From CBDCVA01 sp965222935 [NCBI: Candidatus Latescibacterota bacterium] (lineage in GTDB: Bacteria; Latescibacterota; CBDCVA01): a stretch of DNA of 64,000 bases. Location: the NCBI GenBank assembly GCA_965222935.1, contig CBDCVA010000002.1, forward strand, positions 1,426,001-1,490,000, in the 5' to 3' direction. The notes under the pieces were generated by a model. It searched no databases and had not been told where the DNA came from. It saw only the letters and a list, made by a program, of their open reading frames with translations. Each line of letters opens with the position of its first letter. Within the stretch, counting starts at the first letter, position 1. Below, piece by piece: positions 1 to 8,878 of the stretch. Made by a program: the position numbers and the translations under genes.

Positions 1-79
1 TCTCCACCAGCGGTAGAAGCTCATCATGCATGCGGTCGTACATCGTACCGCGCGCTGTAGTCATCGTCGGGTAAACCAT
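1..79 (-). CDS. Possible 5' end of an unrecognised gene running off the left edge
   Basis: Reading leftward from an ATG at 79, the minus strand stays open to the window edge for 26 codons, starting MVYPTMTTARG and ending LLPLVE. An in-frame TAG sits just upstream of the ATG, so this is the first possible start. There is no good Shine-Dalgarno sequence; a GGGAGG lies too far upstream. The fragment is too short to assign a family. It could also be non-coding. Confidence 0.25.
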   Translation of the reverse strand, partial: MVYPTMTTARGTMYDRMHDELLPLVE

Positions 80-197
80 AATGGTCTATTCGTACGGACA
101 TCCTCCCGCGCTGTCAAATTTGGGTTGCACTTTCGCCATGCCCCTCATCTCGGTTCCCTGTTGGAGGGGATGGACCGGAGGTGAGGTCAGGCGTCGC

Positions 198-641
198 CTA
201 CTCCTCGTGCTTCTTGTGCCCCTCCCGTACGATGCCGTCCTCCTTGTGGATGAGAATCTTGACGATCTCCCAACCCTCTTCCGGACCGGGCTTGGCGTAG
301 ACGTCAAGGTCGAACACCTTCCCCGCGACGTCCATGAAGTCCGCGCACGCGAAGAAGGAGCCGTCCGGCATCCCGTGGACGCCCATGTGAACGTTGTCGA
401 ACGCGAGCGATTGCACGGTGTCCTTTTCCGCATCGCGGATGAAGAAGCCGCCCTTCAGAGCCACATCCTTCTTGATGTAATCCTCCAGTGCGGCTCGAAC
501 CTCCGCATCCCGCTTGGCCGTCATGGCCGCTTCCTCTTCGGGAGGCTTCTCGGCCCAGGCGCCCCTCGTCCCCACGAGCGCTACGAGCAACCCACACGCC
601 AGAACCGCACAAGCGACCGTATGCTGCCTCCGCCCTCTCAT
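198..641 (-). CDS. Small exported protein at the end of the formate dehydrogenase operon
   Basis: This 147-residue protein begins with a classical signal peptide: a basic MRGRRQ start, then a hydrophobic stretch to about residue 30 with likely cleavage after AWA. The mature part is acidic and has no cysteine cluster beyond one Cys in FFACADF, so nothing points to a cofactor. A conserved-looking core reads KGGFFIRDA, then HMGVHG, then KILIHKEDG. AAAGGAG lies about 12 nt before the ATG. It starts 29 bp after the stop of the molybdenum formate dehydrogenase subunit, on the same strand, and is probably cotranscribed. I do not recognise a named family. A periplasmic role linked to the operon is a guess from position only. 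Confidence 0.7.
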   Translation of the reverse strand: MRGRRQHTVACAVLACGLLVALVGTRGAWAEKPPEEEAAMTAKRDAEVRAALEDYIKKDVALKGGFFIRDAEKDTVQSLAFDNVHMGVHGMPDGSFFACADFMDVAGKVFDLDVYAKPGPEEGWEIVKILIHKEDGIVREGHKKHEE

Positions 642-670
642 AGCTTACCTCTCTCCTTTGCCGCGCCGAA

Positions 671-3385
671 TCACCTGGCCGCGACTCCTTCAGCCGCTGC
701 AACCTTCTGCACGTTCACCGCACAATACTTGTACTCGGGGATCTTGGCGACGGGGTCAAGCTCGTTGATCGTGAGGACGTTCGCCGCCGCCTCCTTCCAG
801 TGGAAGGAGATGAAGACCACTCCCAGCGGCGACCTGTCGGTTAACTTCGCCTCGGCTACTACCTCGCCCCGCCGAGAGGCCACCTTCATCCAGTCACCGC
901 TTTCCAGCCCAAGCTTCAAGCCGTCCTCCGGGTGGATTTCCACGACGCCCTTGGGGTAAATGCCAGCGAGGCTGGGCGACTCGCGGCTGATCGTCCCGCC
1001 GTGCCAATGATAGAGAATGCGGCCCGTCGAGAGGACATAGGGGTACTCCTCGTCGGGGAGCTCCACGGGCGGTCTATATTCGAGCGGGAAGAACTTGCCC
1101 AACCCCCTCGGGAAACCGTCGGCGTAAAGATAGGGCGTCCCCTCGTGGTCCTCGGTCGGGCAAGGCCACTGGATCCCCTGCTGCTCGATCCGCTCGTAGT
1201 TAATCCCCGCATAACCTGGCGTCACTGTCCGCATTTCATCGAAGATCTCACGCGGGTGGTTGTAGTTCATCGGGTAGCCCATCCGCGTCGCAAGATCGGC
1301 CAGAACCCGCCAGTCGGCCCGCGCCTGGCCAGGGGGCTCGACCGCTTTACGAATGCGCTGGACGCGCCTATCGGTGTTGGTCGTCGTGCCGTCCTTCTCC
1401 GCCAGGCTCGCAGCGGGAAGCACCACGTCCGCGATCTCTCCGGTCTCGTTCATGAAGATGTCGATCGCGCACAGAAATTCGAGGTTCCTGAGCGCCTTCT
1501 CCGTGTGGTGCAGATCGGGCTCACTCATCATCGGGTTCTCGCCCATGATGAGCATCGCCTTCACCCGGCCCTCAGCGGCGGCAGGCACGATCTCCGTCGC
1601 CACCATCCCTGGCACCCGCGTCAGACGGGCGCCCCACGCGCGCTCGAATTTCTGTACGATCTCTTCGTCGTCCGTTTTCTGGTAGGTGGTGAAGACGTTG
1701 GGGAGCACGCCCATATCCGAAGCACCCTGCACGTTGTTCTGCCCCCGCAGGGGATTGAGCCCCGTCGAGCGCTTGCCCAGATGCCCTGCCAGCATCGCCA
1801 GGTTGATCAGGGACAGCGCGTTGTCCACCCCGTGGCTGGATTGGCTGATCCCCATGCCCCAGAAGATCATCGCCCGTTCCGCGTTGGCGTACCAGCGCGC
1901 CGCCGTGGCGATGTCCTCGGCCGGAACGCCGCTGATGCGCTCCGCCTCCTCGAGGCTGAAGTCCTCAAGCGCCTCGACCAGCGCTTCCAGGTTCTCCGTC
2001 CGCTCCTCGACGAAGTTCCAATCCACCAACGCCTCGTCCAGGATGACCTTGCACATCGCGGTGAACACGACGACATCGGTGCCCGGCCGCTGCCGAAGCC
2101 ACAGCGTGGCGAAGTCCGCGATCTCGATACGGCGGGGGTCCACCACGATCAGCCTGGCGCCTCGCTCGCGCGCCGCCGCCTTGATGTCCAGGCTCGCGAC
2201 CGGATGCGCCTCGGTCGTGTTACTTCCTGTGACGAGGATGCAATCCGCATCTATCGTTTCGTTCATCGAGTTGCTCATCGCGGCCGAGCCAATGCTCATG
2301 TTCAGTGCCGCGACGCTCGCCGCATGACACAGCCGCGAGCAGTGGTCCACGTTGTTCGTCCCGACCACGGCCCGCAAGAGCTTCTGCATCAAGTAGTTCT
2401 CTTCGTTGGTGCACTTGGCGCTGGAGAACGCCGCGATGGCATCCGGACCGTGCTCAGCCTTGATATCGCCGAGTCTGCGCGCCACAAGATCGAGCGCCTC
2501 GTCCCAACTCGCCTCCGCGAATTCGCCGTTTTTCCGGATCAGCGGCGTCGTCAGCCGCCTGGGCGAATCCACGTAGTCGTAGCCGAAGCGCCCCTTGACA
2601 CACAGGCTGCCGTTGTTGGGGGCGACGTCCGGCTGCGAGGTCACGCCGACAACCCTTCCGTCCTGGACGTTCATCTCGATCTGACACCCCACCCCGCAGT
2701 AAGAGCAGGTCGTGCGCGTACGCGTGAGCCCATTCCCGGTGCCTTCGGTTGCCGTGCGGCCAATCTGCAGAAGGCGCTTTCCCTCGAGGGCGCCCGTGGG
2801 GCAGACGCCCACGCAGTTGCCGCAGTACACGCAGGTGGACTCGGGAATGGGGACATCGAAAAACGTGGCGATGTGGCTATCGAACCCGCGGCCCGCCCGC
2901 GCGATCGCGAAGGTGTGCTGGGCATCGGTTCCGCAGGCCTGGACACAGCGCCAGCACATCAGGCACTTGTCGTAGTCTCGAACGTAGGTGGGGTTGTCGT
3001 CATAGACGCGGGCCTCGCGCCTGGTGACATCGTATCGGCCCGATTCCGCGCCATAAAGCTCAGCGTAGCGCCCTAGCTCCGGCGCCTTCGAGAGATCCAC
3101 CGTAGATTCGAGCAACTCGCACAAGAGCTTGCGCGTCCGCATGACGCGCTCGGATGTCGTGCGGATGACCATCCCGTCCTCCGCCTCGCGCGTGCACGCG
3201 GGGACCAGAACCCGCGCCCCCTCCTGCTCCACCACGCACATCCGGCAAAGGGAAGGCGCCGTGAGGTTCGGATGCCAGCAGATGGTCGGGATCTCGATCC
3301 CCAAGCCGCGCCCAGCCTCCAGGATCGTCTCCCCTTTGGCGACTTCTATCGCCCGATCATCTATCGTCAGGTGAACCGTATCCAT
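671..3385 (-). CDS. fdhA: NAD-dependent formate dehydrogenase, molybdopterin catalytic subunit (Cys type)
   Basis: This is the catalytic subunit that oxidises formate to CO2 at a Mo/W-bis-MGD centre and passes electrons through Fe-S clusters to the diaphorase subunit encoded upstream. Numbering from the ATG at 3385: a complex-I-like [2Fe-2S] domain has Cys36, 47, 50 and 64. A His/Cys-rich segment follows. Two [4Fe-4S] ferredoxin motifs use Cys141-151 and Cys185-195. The Mo-domain [4Fe-4S] motif uses Cys227, 230, 234 and 262. The active-site residue is Cys353 in SRLCHA, where many homologues have selenocysteine, so no recoding is needed. An earlier in-frame ATG at 3433 exists, but GAGGT stands close before 3385. 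The length of about 904 residues fits soluble FdhA/FdsA-type enzymes. Confidence 0.92.
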   Translation of the reverse strand: MDTVHLTIDDRAIEVAKGETILEAGRGLGIEIPTICWHPNLTAPSLCRMCVVEQEGARVLVPACTREAEDGMVIRTTSERVMRTRKLLCELLESTVDLSKAPELGRYAELYGAESGRYDVTRREARVYDDNPTYVRDYDKCLMCWRCVQACGTDAQHTFAIARAGRGFDSHIATFFDVPIPESTCVYCGNCVGVCPTGALEGKRLLQIGRTATEGTGNGLTRTRTTCSYCGVGCQIEMNVQDGRVVGVTSQPDVAPNNGSLCVKGRFGYDYVDSPRRLTTPLIRKNGEFAEASWDEALDLVARRLGDIKAEHGPDAIAAFSSAKCTNEENYLMQKLLRAVVGTNNVDHCSRLCHAASVAALNMSIGSAAMSNSMNETIDADCILVTGSNTTEAHPVASLDIKAAARERGARLIVVDPRRIEIADFATLWLRQRPGTDVVVFTAMCKVILDEALVDWNFVEERTENLEALVEALEDFSLEEAERISGVPAEDIATAARWYANAERAMIFWGMGISQSSHGVDNALSLINLAMLAGHLGKRSTGLNPLRGQNNVQGASDMGVLPNVFTTYQKTDDEEIVQKFERAWGARLTRVPGMVATEIVPAAAEGRVKAMLIMGENPMMSEPDLHHTEKALRNLEFLCAIDIFMNETGEIADVVLPAASLAEKDGTTTNTDRRVQRIRKAVEPPGQARADWRVLADLATRMGYPMNYNHPREIFDEMRTVTPGYAGINYERIEQQGIQWPCPTEDHEGTPYLYADGFPRGLGKFFPLEYRPPVELPDEEYPYVLSTGRILYHWHGGTISRESPSLAGIYPKGVVEIHPEDGLKLGLESGDWMKVASRRGEVVAEAKLTDRSPLGVVFISFHWKEAAANVLTINELDPVAKIPEYKYCAVNVQKVAAAEGVAAR

Positions 3386-3773
3386 CGCTTGACCTCGGTT
3401 CATGGTTCGGTCTGCGTCCACGAGCTCAGGCACCCTCCCGTACTACGGATCATGAGATCCAACGCCTTCTCGCCGCTTCGTAGGACGGTGATCCGCTCTT
3501 CATCCGCCATTCCCGACCCGCTTCCGCTGCCCATGCCGCTCCGCGTTCGAGGCCCTCGTTCCACCATTCAGCGTGCTGCGTCCCGTCCGCTCGGGGCCCT
3601 CCGCATCGAACGACCGGAGGTCCGGGTTCTCGATGATCCCGTTGGGGTACCGGTACGAAGCGCTCAGGTAAGCTTCGGGGATCGCGCGGGTCCGCTCTAT
3701 GGCCACCGGTTCCTTTCCCTCATGAAAGCTGTGCCCTGCAAGATCGCCACAACATGGCTTCCTCAAGCTCGGT
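3386..3773 (-). other. 388-bp gap inside the formate dehydrogenase operon with two doubtful small ORFs
   Basis: No recognised gene lies between the diaphorase stop and fdhA. Two small minus-strand frames are open. One runs 3706-3500 from a GTG preceded by AAAGGAA and encodes about 68 residues beginning VAIERTRAIP. The other runs 3510-3400 from an ATG, encodes 36 residues beginning MADEERITVL, and ends with a TGA overlapping a possible fdhA ATG at 3403. The overlap would suit translational coupling. Neither resembles a family I know. They may be real small operon genes or chance frames in G+C-rich DNA. Confidence 0.3.
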
Positions 3774-5540
3774 TCACGCGAGCCCCGGCGCCCCTTGCCG
3801 CTCCAGGAGGCTCAAGATGGGATTGGCCGCAGTCTGACCCAGACCGCAGAGCGAGGCGTCGCGCATCATAAGCCCAAGTTCCGTCACGAGCTCCGCGTCT
3901 TCCCGAGTACCGTCCCCCCCCGCGAGGCGTTCGACCAATTCCACTTGCCGCTGCGTGCCGAGCTGGCACGGGAAGCACTTGCCGCATGACTCGTGCCGGA
4001 AGAAGCGGGCAAGGTTGAGCGCCACCCGCCAGAGGTCCACGCCGTCGTCGAAGACCATCACCGCTCCCGAGCCGAGCGTGGAGCCGATGGCCGCCAGGTC
4101 CTGGTGCGTGAGCGGGACATCCAGATGTTCGGAGCCGATGAAGCTGCCCGCCGCGCCGCCCATCAAGATCCCCCCGAGCTTCCCGCCACCTGGGATGCCG
4201 CCGCCGACTTCCTCGACGAGCTCCCGAAGCGGCATCCCCATTTCGACCTCATATACGCCGGGCCGCGCGATGTGACCGGAGAGACAGAAAAGCCGCGTGC
4301 CCCGGGAGCGCTCGACGCCGAACCCCGTGTACCAAGCGCCGCCGTTCTGGATGATAGCCGGAATGGCGCTGAAGGTTTCGACGTTGTTGATGACCGTCGG
4401 TTTCTGCCACAGACCCGCCACGGTGGGAAAGGGCGGCTTGGCGCGCGGCTCGCCCCGCCCGCCCTCGATGGAAGCAAAAAGCGCGGTCTCCTCCCCGCAG
4501 ATATAGGCTCCCGCCCCTTTGCGCAGTTCGACATCGAAGCGCATCTCCGAGCCAAGGATCCTCTCGCCCAGGAGGTTCGCCTCATAGGCGGCCCCGATGG
4601 CGTGACCCATCCGATCGATGGCCTTCGGGTACTCGCCCCGGATGTAAACGTAGCCCCCCCTCGCGCCGATGGCACGGGCGCAGATGGCCATCGCCTCCAA
4701 GACTCGGAAGGGTGCGCTCTCCAGGAGCATACGGTCCTTGAAGGTGCCCGGTTCGCTCTCGTCCGCGTTGCAAATGACGTACTTAGGGTCACCAGGGGCG
4801 TTCGCCCCGCCCTCCCACTTGAGTCCGGTCGGAAACGCCGCCCCGCCGCGACCGACCAACTCGGAAGCCTTCACCTCACCGATGATCTCCTCGGGCGTCA
4901 TCCGCTCAAGCGCCTTCTCCAACGCCGCAAAGCCCCCGTGGGAGCGGTAGTCCTCCAAACTCGCGGGGTCGCCGACGCCGCACCCCGACATCACGACGCG
5001 CGGGTGGGACCTGGCGTTCGTCGCGGACGGCCTGAACGTCGGGCTCACAGCCTCGTCGCGTCCGTAGCGCCCGAGCAGGGCGAGGATATCGGCTGGGCGG
5101 ACCCCCATGTGATCGTCGCGGTCCACCACCATCGCCGGGCAGCGGTCGCACGCCCCAAGGCATGGGACGGCTTCGACGCTGAAGGCGCCGTCGGGACTGG
5201 GTCCGTCGCCGCGGGCACCCGTGGCATCGCGCACAGCGGCCAGGACCTCGCCCGCACCGAAAAGCTCGCAGACCGGCCCGTCGCAGACCTGGATGTGGTG
5301 ACGGCCCCTCGGCTCGGTCGTGAGCATGGTGTAGAACGTGACCACGCCGTAGAGCTCGGCCACGGGCACCTTGATCCGCTCGCCGACGTAAGTCAGCACG
5401 TCCTTCGAGAGGTGGCCCGCGACATCCTGCACGTCCTCGAGAATGGGGAGCACCTGGCCCCGGTCAGGCTCAGGGTAGCGGGCGAGGACCGCATCTATCG
5501 CATCCGTGTTCATGGCCGGATCGTCCGTTGAGGATGGCAT
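3774..5540 (-). CDS. Fused NuoE-NuoF-type diaphorase subunit of NAD-linked formate dehydrogenase
   Basis: This protein of about 588 residues joins two subunits that are usually separate. Residues 1-150 form a thioredoxin-like NuoE domain with the [2Fe-2S] ligands Cys86, Cys91, Cys127 and Cys131. Residues from about 170 form a NuoF domain, with the glycine-rich FMN/NAD motif GRGGAAFPTG, then ESEPGTFKDR, then GAGAYICGEETAL. Its [4Fe-4S] motif is ESCGKCFPC plus a distal Cys in SLCGLG. It transfers electrons from the FdhA Fe-S chain to NAD+ through FMN, or the reverse. It is first in the operon, so a cytosolic reversible formate:NAD+ complex is the best reading. The start at 5540 is chosen because the N-terminus there matches a NuoE fold; 5513 is also possible, and the frame stays open further upstream. 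Confidence 0.85.
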   Translation of the reverse strand: MPSSTDDPAMNTDAIDAVLARYPEPDRGQVLPILEDVQDVAGHLSKDVLTYVGERIKVPVAELYGVVTFYTMLTTEPRGRHHIQVCDGPVCELFGAGEVLAAVRDATGARGDGPSPDGAFSVEAVPCLGACDRCPAMVVDRDDHMGVRPADILALLGRYGRDEAVSPTFRPSATNARSHPRVVMSGCGVGDPASLEDYRSHGGFAALEKALERMTPEEIIGEVKASELVGRGGAAFPTGLKWEGGANAPGDPKYVICNADESEPGTFKDRMLLESAPFRVLEAMAICARAIGARGGYVYIRGEYPKAIDRMGHAIGAAYEANLLGERILGSEMRFDVELRKGAGAYICGEETALFASIEGGRGEPRAKPPFPTVAGLWQKPTVINNVETFSAIPAIIQNGGAWYTGFGVERSRGTRLFCLSGHIARPGVYEVEMGMPLRELVEEVGGGIPGGGKLGGILMGGAAGSFIGSEHLDVPLTHQDLAAIGSTLGSGAVMVFDDGVDLWRVALNLARFFRHESCGKCFPCQLGTQRQVELVERLAGGDGTREDAELVTELGLMMRDASLCGLGQTAANPILSLLERQGAPGLA

Positions 5541-5696
5541 GATCGAATGTAGTAAGAGAAAGAAAGGGTAAGGAAAAGGCCCCACCCGCGCAACCGCCTT
5601 CCTGCAGGAGCATCGAGGCCCTGCGCGAGGCTTCCCGCTCATAGACCGCTTTCTCCCAACAACGTATAAATGAAATTTCCCCCCATCATTCTTTTC

Positions 5697-5864
5697 TTGA
5701 CAAGAACACATTAAAAGCACACACGTCTATAGTGTGGTTCCACGTATGGCCTTCAGGGGAGGTGATGCGCCCCTCATCCCGAAGCCTCTGCGCCACTCGC
5801 GTCTCACCACCTGTAAGTCCCCGTCTGCAAGGGCGGGGCCTCTGTTCTAAGGAGGAGCCGAGCC
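5697..5864 (+). promoter_or_regulatory. Conserved leader, copy A, upstream of a secreted repeat protein
   Basis: The segment starts with TTGACA (5697-5702) and ends at the start codon. The block 5757-5813 is identical over 57 nt to 13189-13245 in copy B. A hairpin CACAC/GTGTG (5718-5722 with 5732-5736) has a shifted counterpart in copy B. In the core, GGTGA near the 5' side can pair with TCACC near the 3' side. A C4/G4 hairpin follows, and CCTC at 5839-5842 can pair with the GAGG of the Shine-Dalgarno at 5852-5855. No good -10 lies 17 nt after TTGACA, so the promoter itself is uncertain. I could not match it from memory to a known riboswitch. The intergenic part before it (5541-5696) shows nothing. 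Confidence 0.6.
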
Positions 5865-6794
5865 ATGTCAAAGCCCCTCGTTTTTTGTCTCAGGACCTGC
5901 GTTCTGGCGGCCGTGTTGCTCGTTTTGGCCATTGGCTCCAGCAGCGCGGAAGGGCGCTACTTCCGCATCGTGGATGGCGAATTGGTGGAGTTCGAGCCCG
6001 AGGGGGAACTGGACCTTCGCTATTTCGCGTGGACCTTCTCGGGCGACGCCATCCAGTTCGACCTCTCGCTACCGACGGAAGGCCATGTGTCCGGCAGAGG
6101 CGGAGAGGTTAGTGCCTATATCATACAGTATGAGCGCATCGCGGCTGTCGTCGGATGGGACCAACTCAGAGCCGAGATCTGCGAGGAGTTCTATGGTATT
6201 CCCCTCTGCAGGGGCGGCTCGCTGTCGGACCCCGGCCGCTATCTCCGGCTCGTGGATGACGAGTTCATCCCCATCGATCTCTCCGGTCCACACACGGGGC
6301 AGTTCACGGATCTGCTCAACGGCGACCACGTCGAGATCGAACCCGCTGAGCCCATCAGTCTACCTTCCCTTTTCGCGGCGCTCGAACCCATCGCGGCTGT
6401 CGTGGGCTGGGACGGGCTCAATTGCTGGATCGACTCGTACTACATTGACAGCATCCGCGTTTATATAGGTGGGCACGTCGGGCGTGGCCCCCGCCTGCGG
6501 ATCGTGGATGGCCGATTCGTCGCGTTGGATCGGATCATAGATCGCCGACTCGTCGCATTGGACCCTCCTGAGCCGCATACGGGGCATTTCATCATGTTCA
6601 CTCTAACCGGCGACTACATCGAGGTCGATCCAGAGGGGTCGATCCCTGAGCAGTTCGAGGCCCTCACAACCCTTGCCTCGGAGGTCGCCGTAAGAGGTGA
6701 GAACCGCTATTTCTATATCCCTCTCGAGGACACGGGCCCCGTCGCGGTGGAAGCGGCCACGTGGGGCGGGGTGAAGGCGATGTTCTTGCAGTAG
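5865..6794 (+). CDS. Secreted tandem-repeat protein A (uncharacterised family)
   Basis: A 309-residue protein with a signal peptide: a basic start, the hydrophobic stretch VLLVLAIG, and likely cleavage after SSA. The mature part holds about three imperfect repeats of 60-75 residues. Each begins like RYFRIVDGELV or PRLRIVDGRFV. Two contain PHTG followed by GD(H/Y)(V/I)E(I/V), and the first two end in IAAVVGWD. The C-terminal tail GPVAVEAATWGGVKAMFLQ is nearly repeated in the paralogue at 13292-14020. AAGGAGGA precedes the ATG. There are no catalytic motifs and only scattered cysteines. Its leader is shared with the paralogue, implying common regulation. A surface or extracellular binding role is plausible but unproven. 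Confidence 0.75.
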   Translation: MSKPLVFCLRTCVLAAVLLVLAIGSSSAEGRYFRIVDGELVEFEPEGELDLRYFAWTFSGDAIQFDLSLPTEGHVSGRGGEVSAYIIQYERIAAVVGWDQLRAEICEEFYGIPLCRGGSLSDPGRYLRLVDDEFIPIDLSGPHTGQFTDLLNGDHVEIEPAEPISLPSLFAALEPIAAVVGWDGLNCWIDSYYIDSIRVYIGGHVGRGPRLRIVDGRFVALDRIIDRRLVALDPPEPHTGHFIMFTLTGDYIEVDPEGSIPEQFEALTTLASEVAVRGENRYFYIPLEDTGPVAVEAATWGGVKAMFLQ

Positions 6795-6823
6795 ACGCTT
6801 CTTCGACGATCACTTTACGATGC

Positions 6824-6862
6824 GGCCCCCGCGCCCGGCCAGCGCGGGGGCCCTCGCTTTTC
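6824..6862 (+). terminator. Rho-independent terminator after repeat protein A
   Basis: A strong stem pairs GGCCCCCGCGC with GCGCGGGGGCC. It is followed by CTCGC and a short T run, 30 bp past the stop codon of the repeat protein. Confidence 0.8.
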
Positions 6863-6916
6863 CCACCGCGCGGTCCGCCGGCTTCGATGCCCGCAGAGCC
6901 GGGCGCAGGGCCTCGC

Positions 6917-8029
6917 CTATCGACCCAGCATCAACGCAGCGCACACTCGCGCCAGATGGTTGAGCTCGTCAATCGGCATGGACTCCTCGATGCTATGGAT
7001 GTCCCTGTAGCCCACGGAAAGGACCAGAGTCGCAAGGCCCTTGGCGTTGAACTCGTTGGCGTCGCTGCCGCCGCATGAAACGGTGCAGGTGGGTTGCAGT
7101 CCGACGGATCGGATCGCCGACTTGGCCCGCTCGACGACCGGATCGGTTTCCGCGAATCGATAACCGCGCGTGCCGCCGAGCGCCTCGTGCTCGATACGGC
7201 CTTCCATACCCGCCGCGGCGCGTTGGCAGGCGTCCAGTACGTTGTCGATGTACCGCTCGTATTTGTCTTCGTCGAGGCTGCGCACCTGAAAGACCATTTC
7301 GGCCTGCGGAGCCACGATGTTGCCCGCCTCGCCGCCGGAAACGGTGCCTACGTTCGACGTCGATTCCTCGTCGAGTCGGCCCCAGGGAAGCGAGGCGATG
7401 GCTCGGGCCATCATGGTTAGGGCACTGCGTCCATTCTCCGGCTCGATCCCGGCGTGTGCGGCCCGGCCATGGAAGGTCACTCTCCAGTTCCGCGCCCAGG
7501 GGGCCGCCAGGATGATCTGGCCGACGGGCCCGCCGGAATCGGGAACATAGGCCAGGGAGGACCGGACCGGCGCGACATCGAAGGCTTTGGAGCCGATGTG
7601 CCCAACGTCCTCGCCGATGGTGAGCAGCACTTCTACGGGGGGATGGGGGACGCCGCTCTCCGCGATCGCCTCCGCCGCTTCGACAATCGCCGCCACGGCC
7701 GCCTTATCGTCCGCGCCGAGCACACTCGAGCCGTCCGAAAAAACGGAGCCTTCGCGCACAACGGGTTGCATCCCGACCGTGGGGCGCACCGTGTCCACGT
7801 GCGCGCAGAGCAGAACCGGTTCCGCGTCGGTCCTATCGCCCGTGCCCGGCCAGGTGCCCAGGATATTGCGGGACTCATCCTCCGACACCTGCATCCCCAG
7901 CCGCTCCAGCCTTGGCCGCAGCACCTGCATGACCTCATCCTCCTCCGGATAAAAGCTGTTGATCCGGAGGATCGTCAGGAAAGTATCGAGCAAGCGGTCC
8001 GATTGAATCAATGTGAGTCCCCCTCCCAC
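6917..8029 (-). CDS. M20-family metallopeptidase, PepT/YqjE-like
   Basis: A 370-residue di-zinc aminopeptidase-fold protein that probably hydrolyses short peptides or acylated amino acids in the cytosol. The motifs appear in order: HVDTV (first ligand His), GADDKA (bridging Asp), GEDVG (catalytic Glu), VPDSGG (ligand Asp) and HSIEES (C-terminal ligand His). In most relatives the catalytic motif is GEEVG; here the second Glu, a metal ligand, is Asp, a conservative change. The lid/dimerisation domain lies around residues 185-290 (GRAAHAG). It follows the SDR gene by about 40 bp on the same strand. The exact start is uncertain because no strong ribosome-binding site is visible. Confidence 0.85.
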   Translation of the reverse strand: MGGGLTLIQSDRLLDTFLTILRINSFYPEEDEVMQVLRPRLERLGMQVSEDESRNILGTWPGTGDRTDAEPVLLCAHVDTVRPTVGMQPVVREGSVFSDGSSVLGADDKAAVAAIVEAAEAIAESGVPHPPVEVLLTIGEDVGHIGSKAFDVAPVRSSLAYVPDSGGPVGQIILAAPWARNWRVTFHGRAAHAGIEPENGRSALTMMARAIASLPWGRLDEESTSNVGTVSGGEAGNIVAPQAEMVFQVRSLDEDKYERYIDNVLDACQRAAAGMEGRIEHEALGGTRGYRFAETDPVVERAKSAIRSVGLQPTCTVSCGGSDANEFNAKGLATLVLSVGYRDIHSIEESMPIDELNHLARVCAALMLGR

Positions 8030-8068
8030 GGTTCGTCTTACGCATCGACGCGCAGGCGAGCCTGGATG

Positions 8069-8878
8069 TCATGGCGTCTCCATGAACCTCGTGTGACCGG
8101 TGGTCTCCCATTCGGCGGCAGTGATGTAGCCGCCGTCGACCACGAGCGACGTGCCGGTGACGCCCGAGGAATCCTCGCAGGAAAGGTAGAGCACCGCCCT
8201 GGCGATCTCCATCGGCGTGATGATGACCCCCGTGGGCACGCGGCGGAGGCGTCGAGCCAGCGCACCCTCTGGATCGGGCATGGTGCTTAAATGATGGTCA
8301 TGCATCGGGGTGTCGGTGATCCCTGGGCAGATGCAGTTGCACCGCAAGCCGTCGACGGCGTAATCGACCGCGATGTTTCGGCTCAGCCCGAGCACGGCGT
8401 GCTTGGAGGTGATGTAGGCCGGGGTATCGGCCTGGCCGATGAAGCCGCCCACCGAACCGATATTCACCATGGTGCTGCGCTTGTGCTTGCGAAGGTGCCC
8501 GATAGCGTGCTTGAGGGAGAAGAAGATGGATTTGACGTTGACGGCCATGATGCGGTCCCAGTCCGCCTCGGAGTACTCGTCCAGGCACTCGATGTGGACG
8601 ATGCCAGCGCAGTTGACGACGATGTGCAATTCGCCGAAGCGCTCGACCGTCTTCTCGATCGATCCGCGCACCTGTTCCTCCTGGGCAACGTCGCATTCCA
8701 GGAAGACCGCCTCGCCGCCACGGGCCGCGATCCGTTCGACGACCCCCTGGCCGCGCTCACGCTGGATGTCGATGGCCGCGACTTTAGCGCCCTCCTCCGC
8801 AAAAAGCTCGGCCGTAGCTTCACCCATGCCCGAAGCCGCACCGGTGATCCAGGCGATCTTGCCGTCGAGTCGTTTCAT
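8069..8878 (-). CDS. Short-chain dehydrogenase/reductase
   Basis: This 269-residue classical SDR binds NAD(P) through TGAASGMG near the N-terminus and DVAQEE further on. The usual NAG motif appears as NCAGI. The catalytic triad is Ser in GSVGG plus Tyr and Lys in YITSK. The C-terminus carries VVDGGY, typical of the family. The acidic residue after the second beta strand (AAIDIQ) favours NAD+. The substrate cannot be told from sequence. The M20 peptidase follows on the same strand. The 206 bp between this gene and groEL hold nothing I can identify. Confidence 0.88.
   Translation of the reverse strand: MKRLDGKIAWITGAASGMGEATAELFAEEGAKVAAIDIQRERGQGVVERIAARGGEAVFLECDVAQEEQVRGSIEKTVERFGELHIVVNCAGIVHIECLDEYSEADWDRIMAVNVKSIFFSLKHAIGHLRKHKRSTMVNIGSVGGFIGQADTPAYITSKHAVLGLSRNIAVDYAVDGLRCNCICPGITDTPMHDHHLSTMPDPEGALARRLRRVPTGVIITPMEIARAVLYLSCEDSSGVTGTSLVVDGGYITAAEWETTGHTRFMETP

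Noticed and set aside
2324-2400. Possible selenocysteine codon in formate dehydrogenase
   Set aside because: The active-site codon is an ordinary Cys (SRLCHA), there is no in-frame TGA, and no SECIS-like hairpin is needed.
932-5531. Long open frames on the plus strand (for example 932-3076 and 3993-5531) opposite the formate dehydrogenase genes
   Set aside because: They are antisense shadows created by high G+C at third positions. They have no family motifs, and the minus strand carries unmistakable cofactor motifs throughout.
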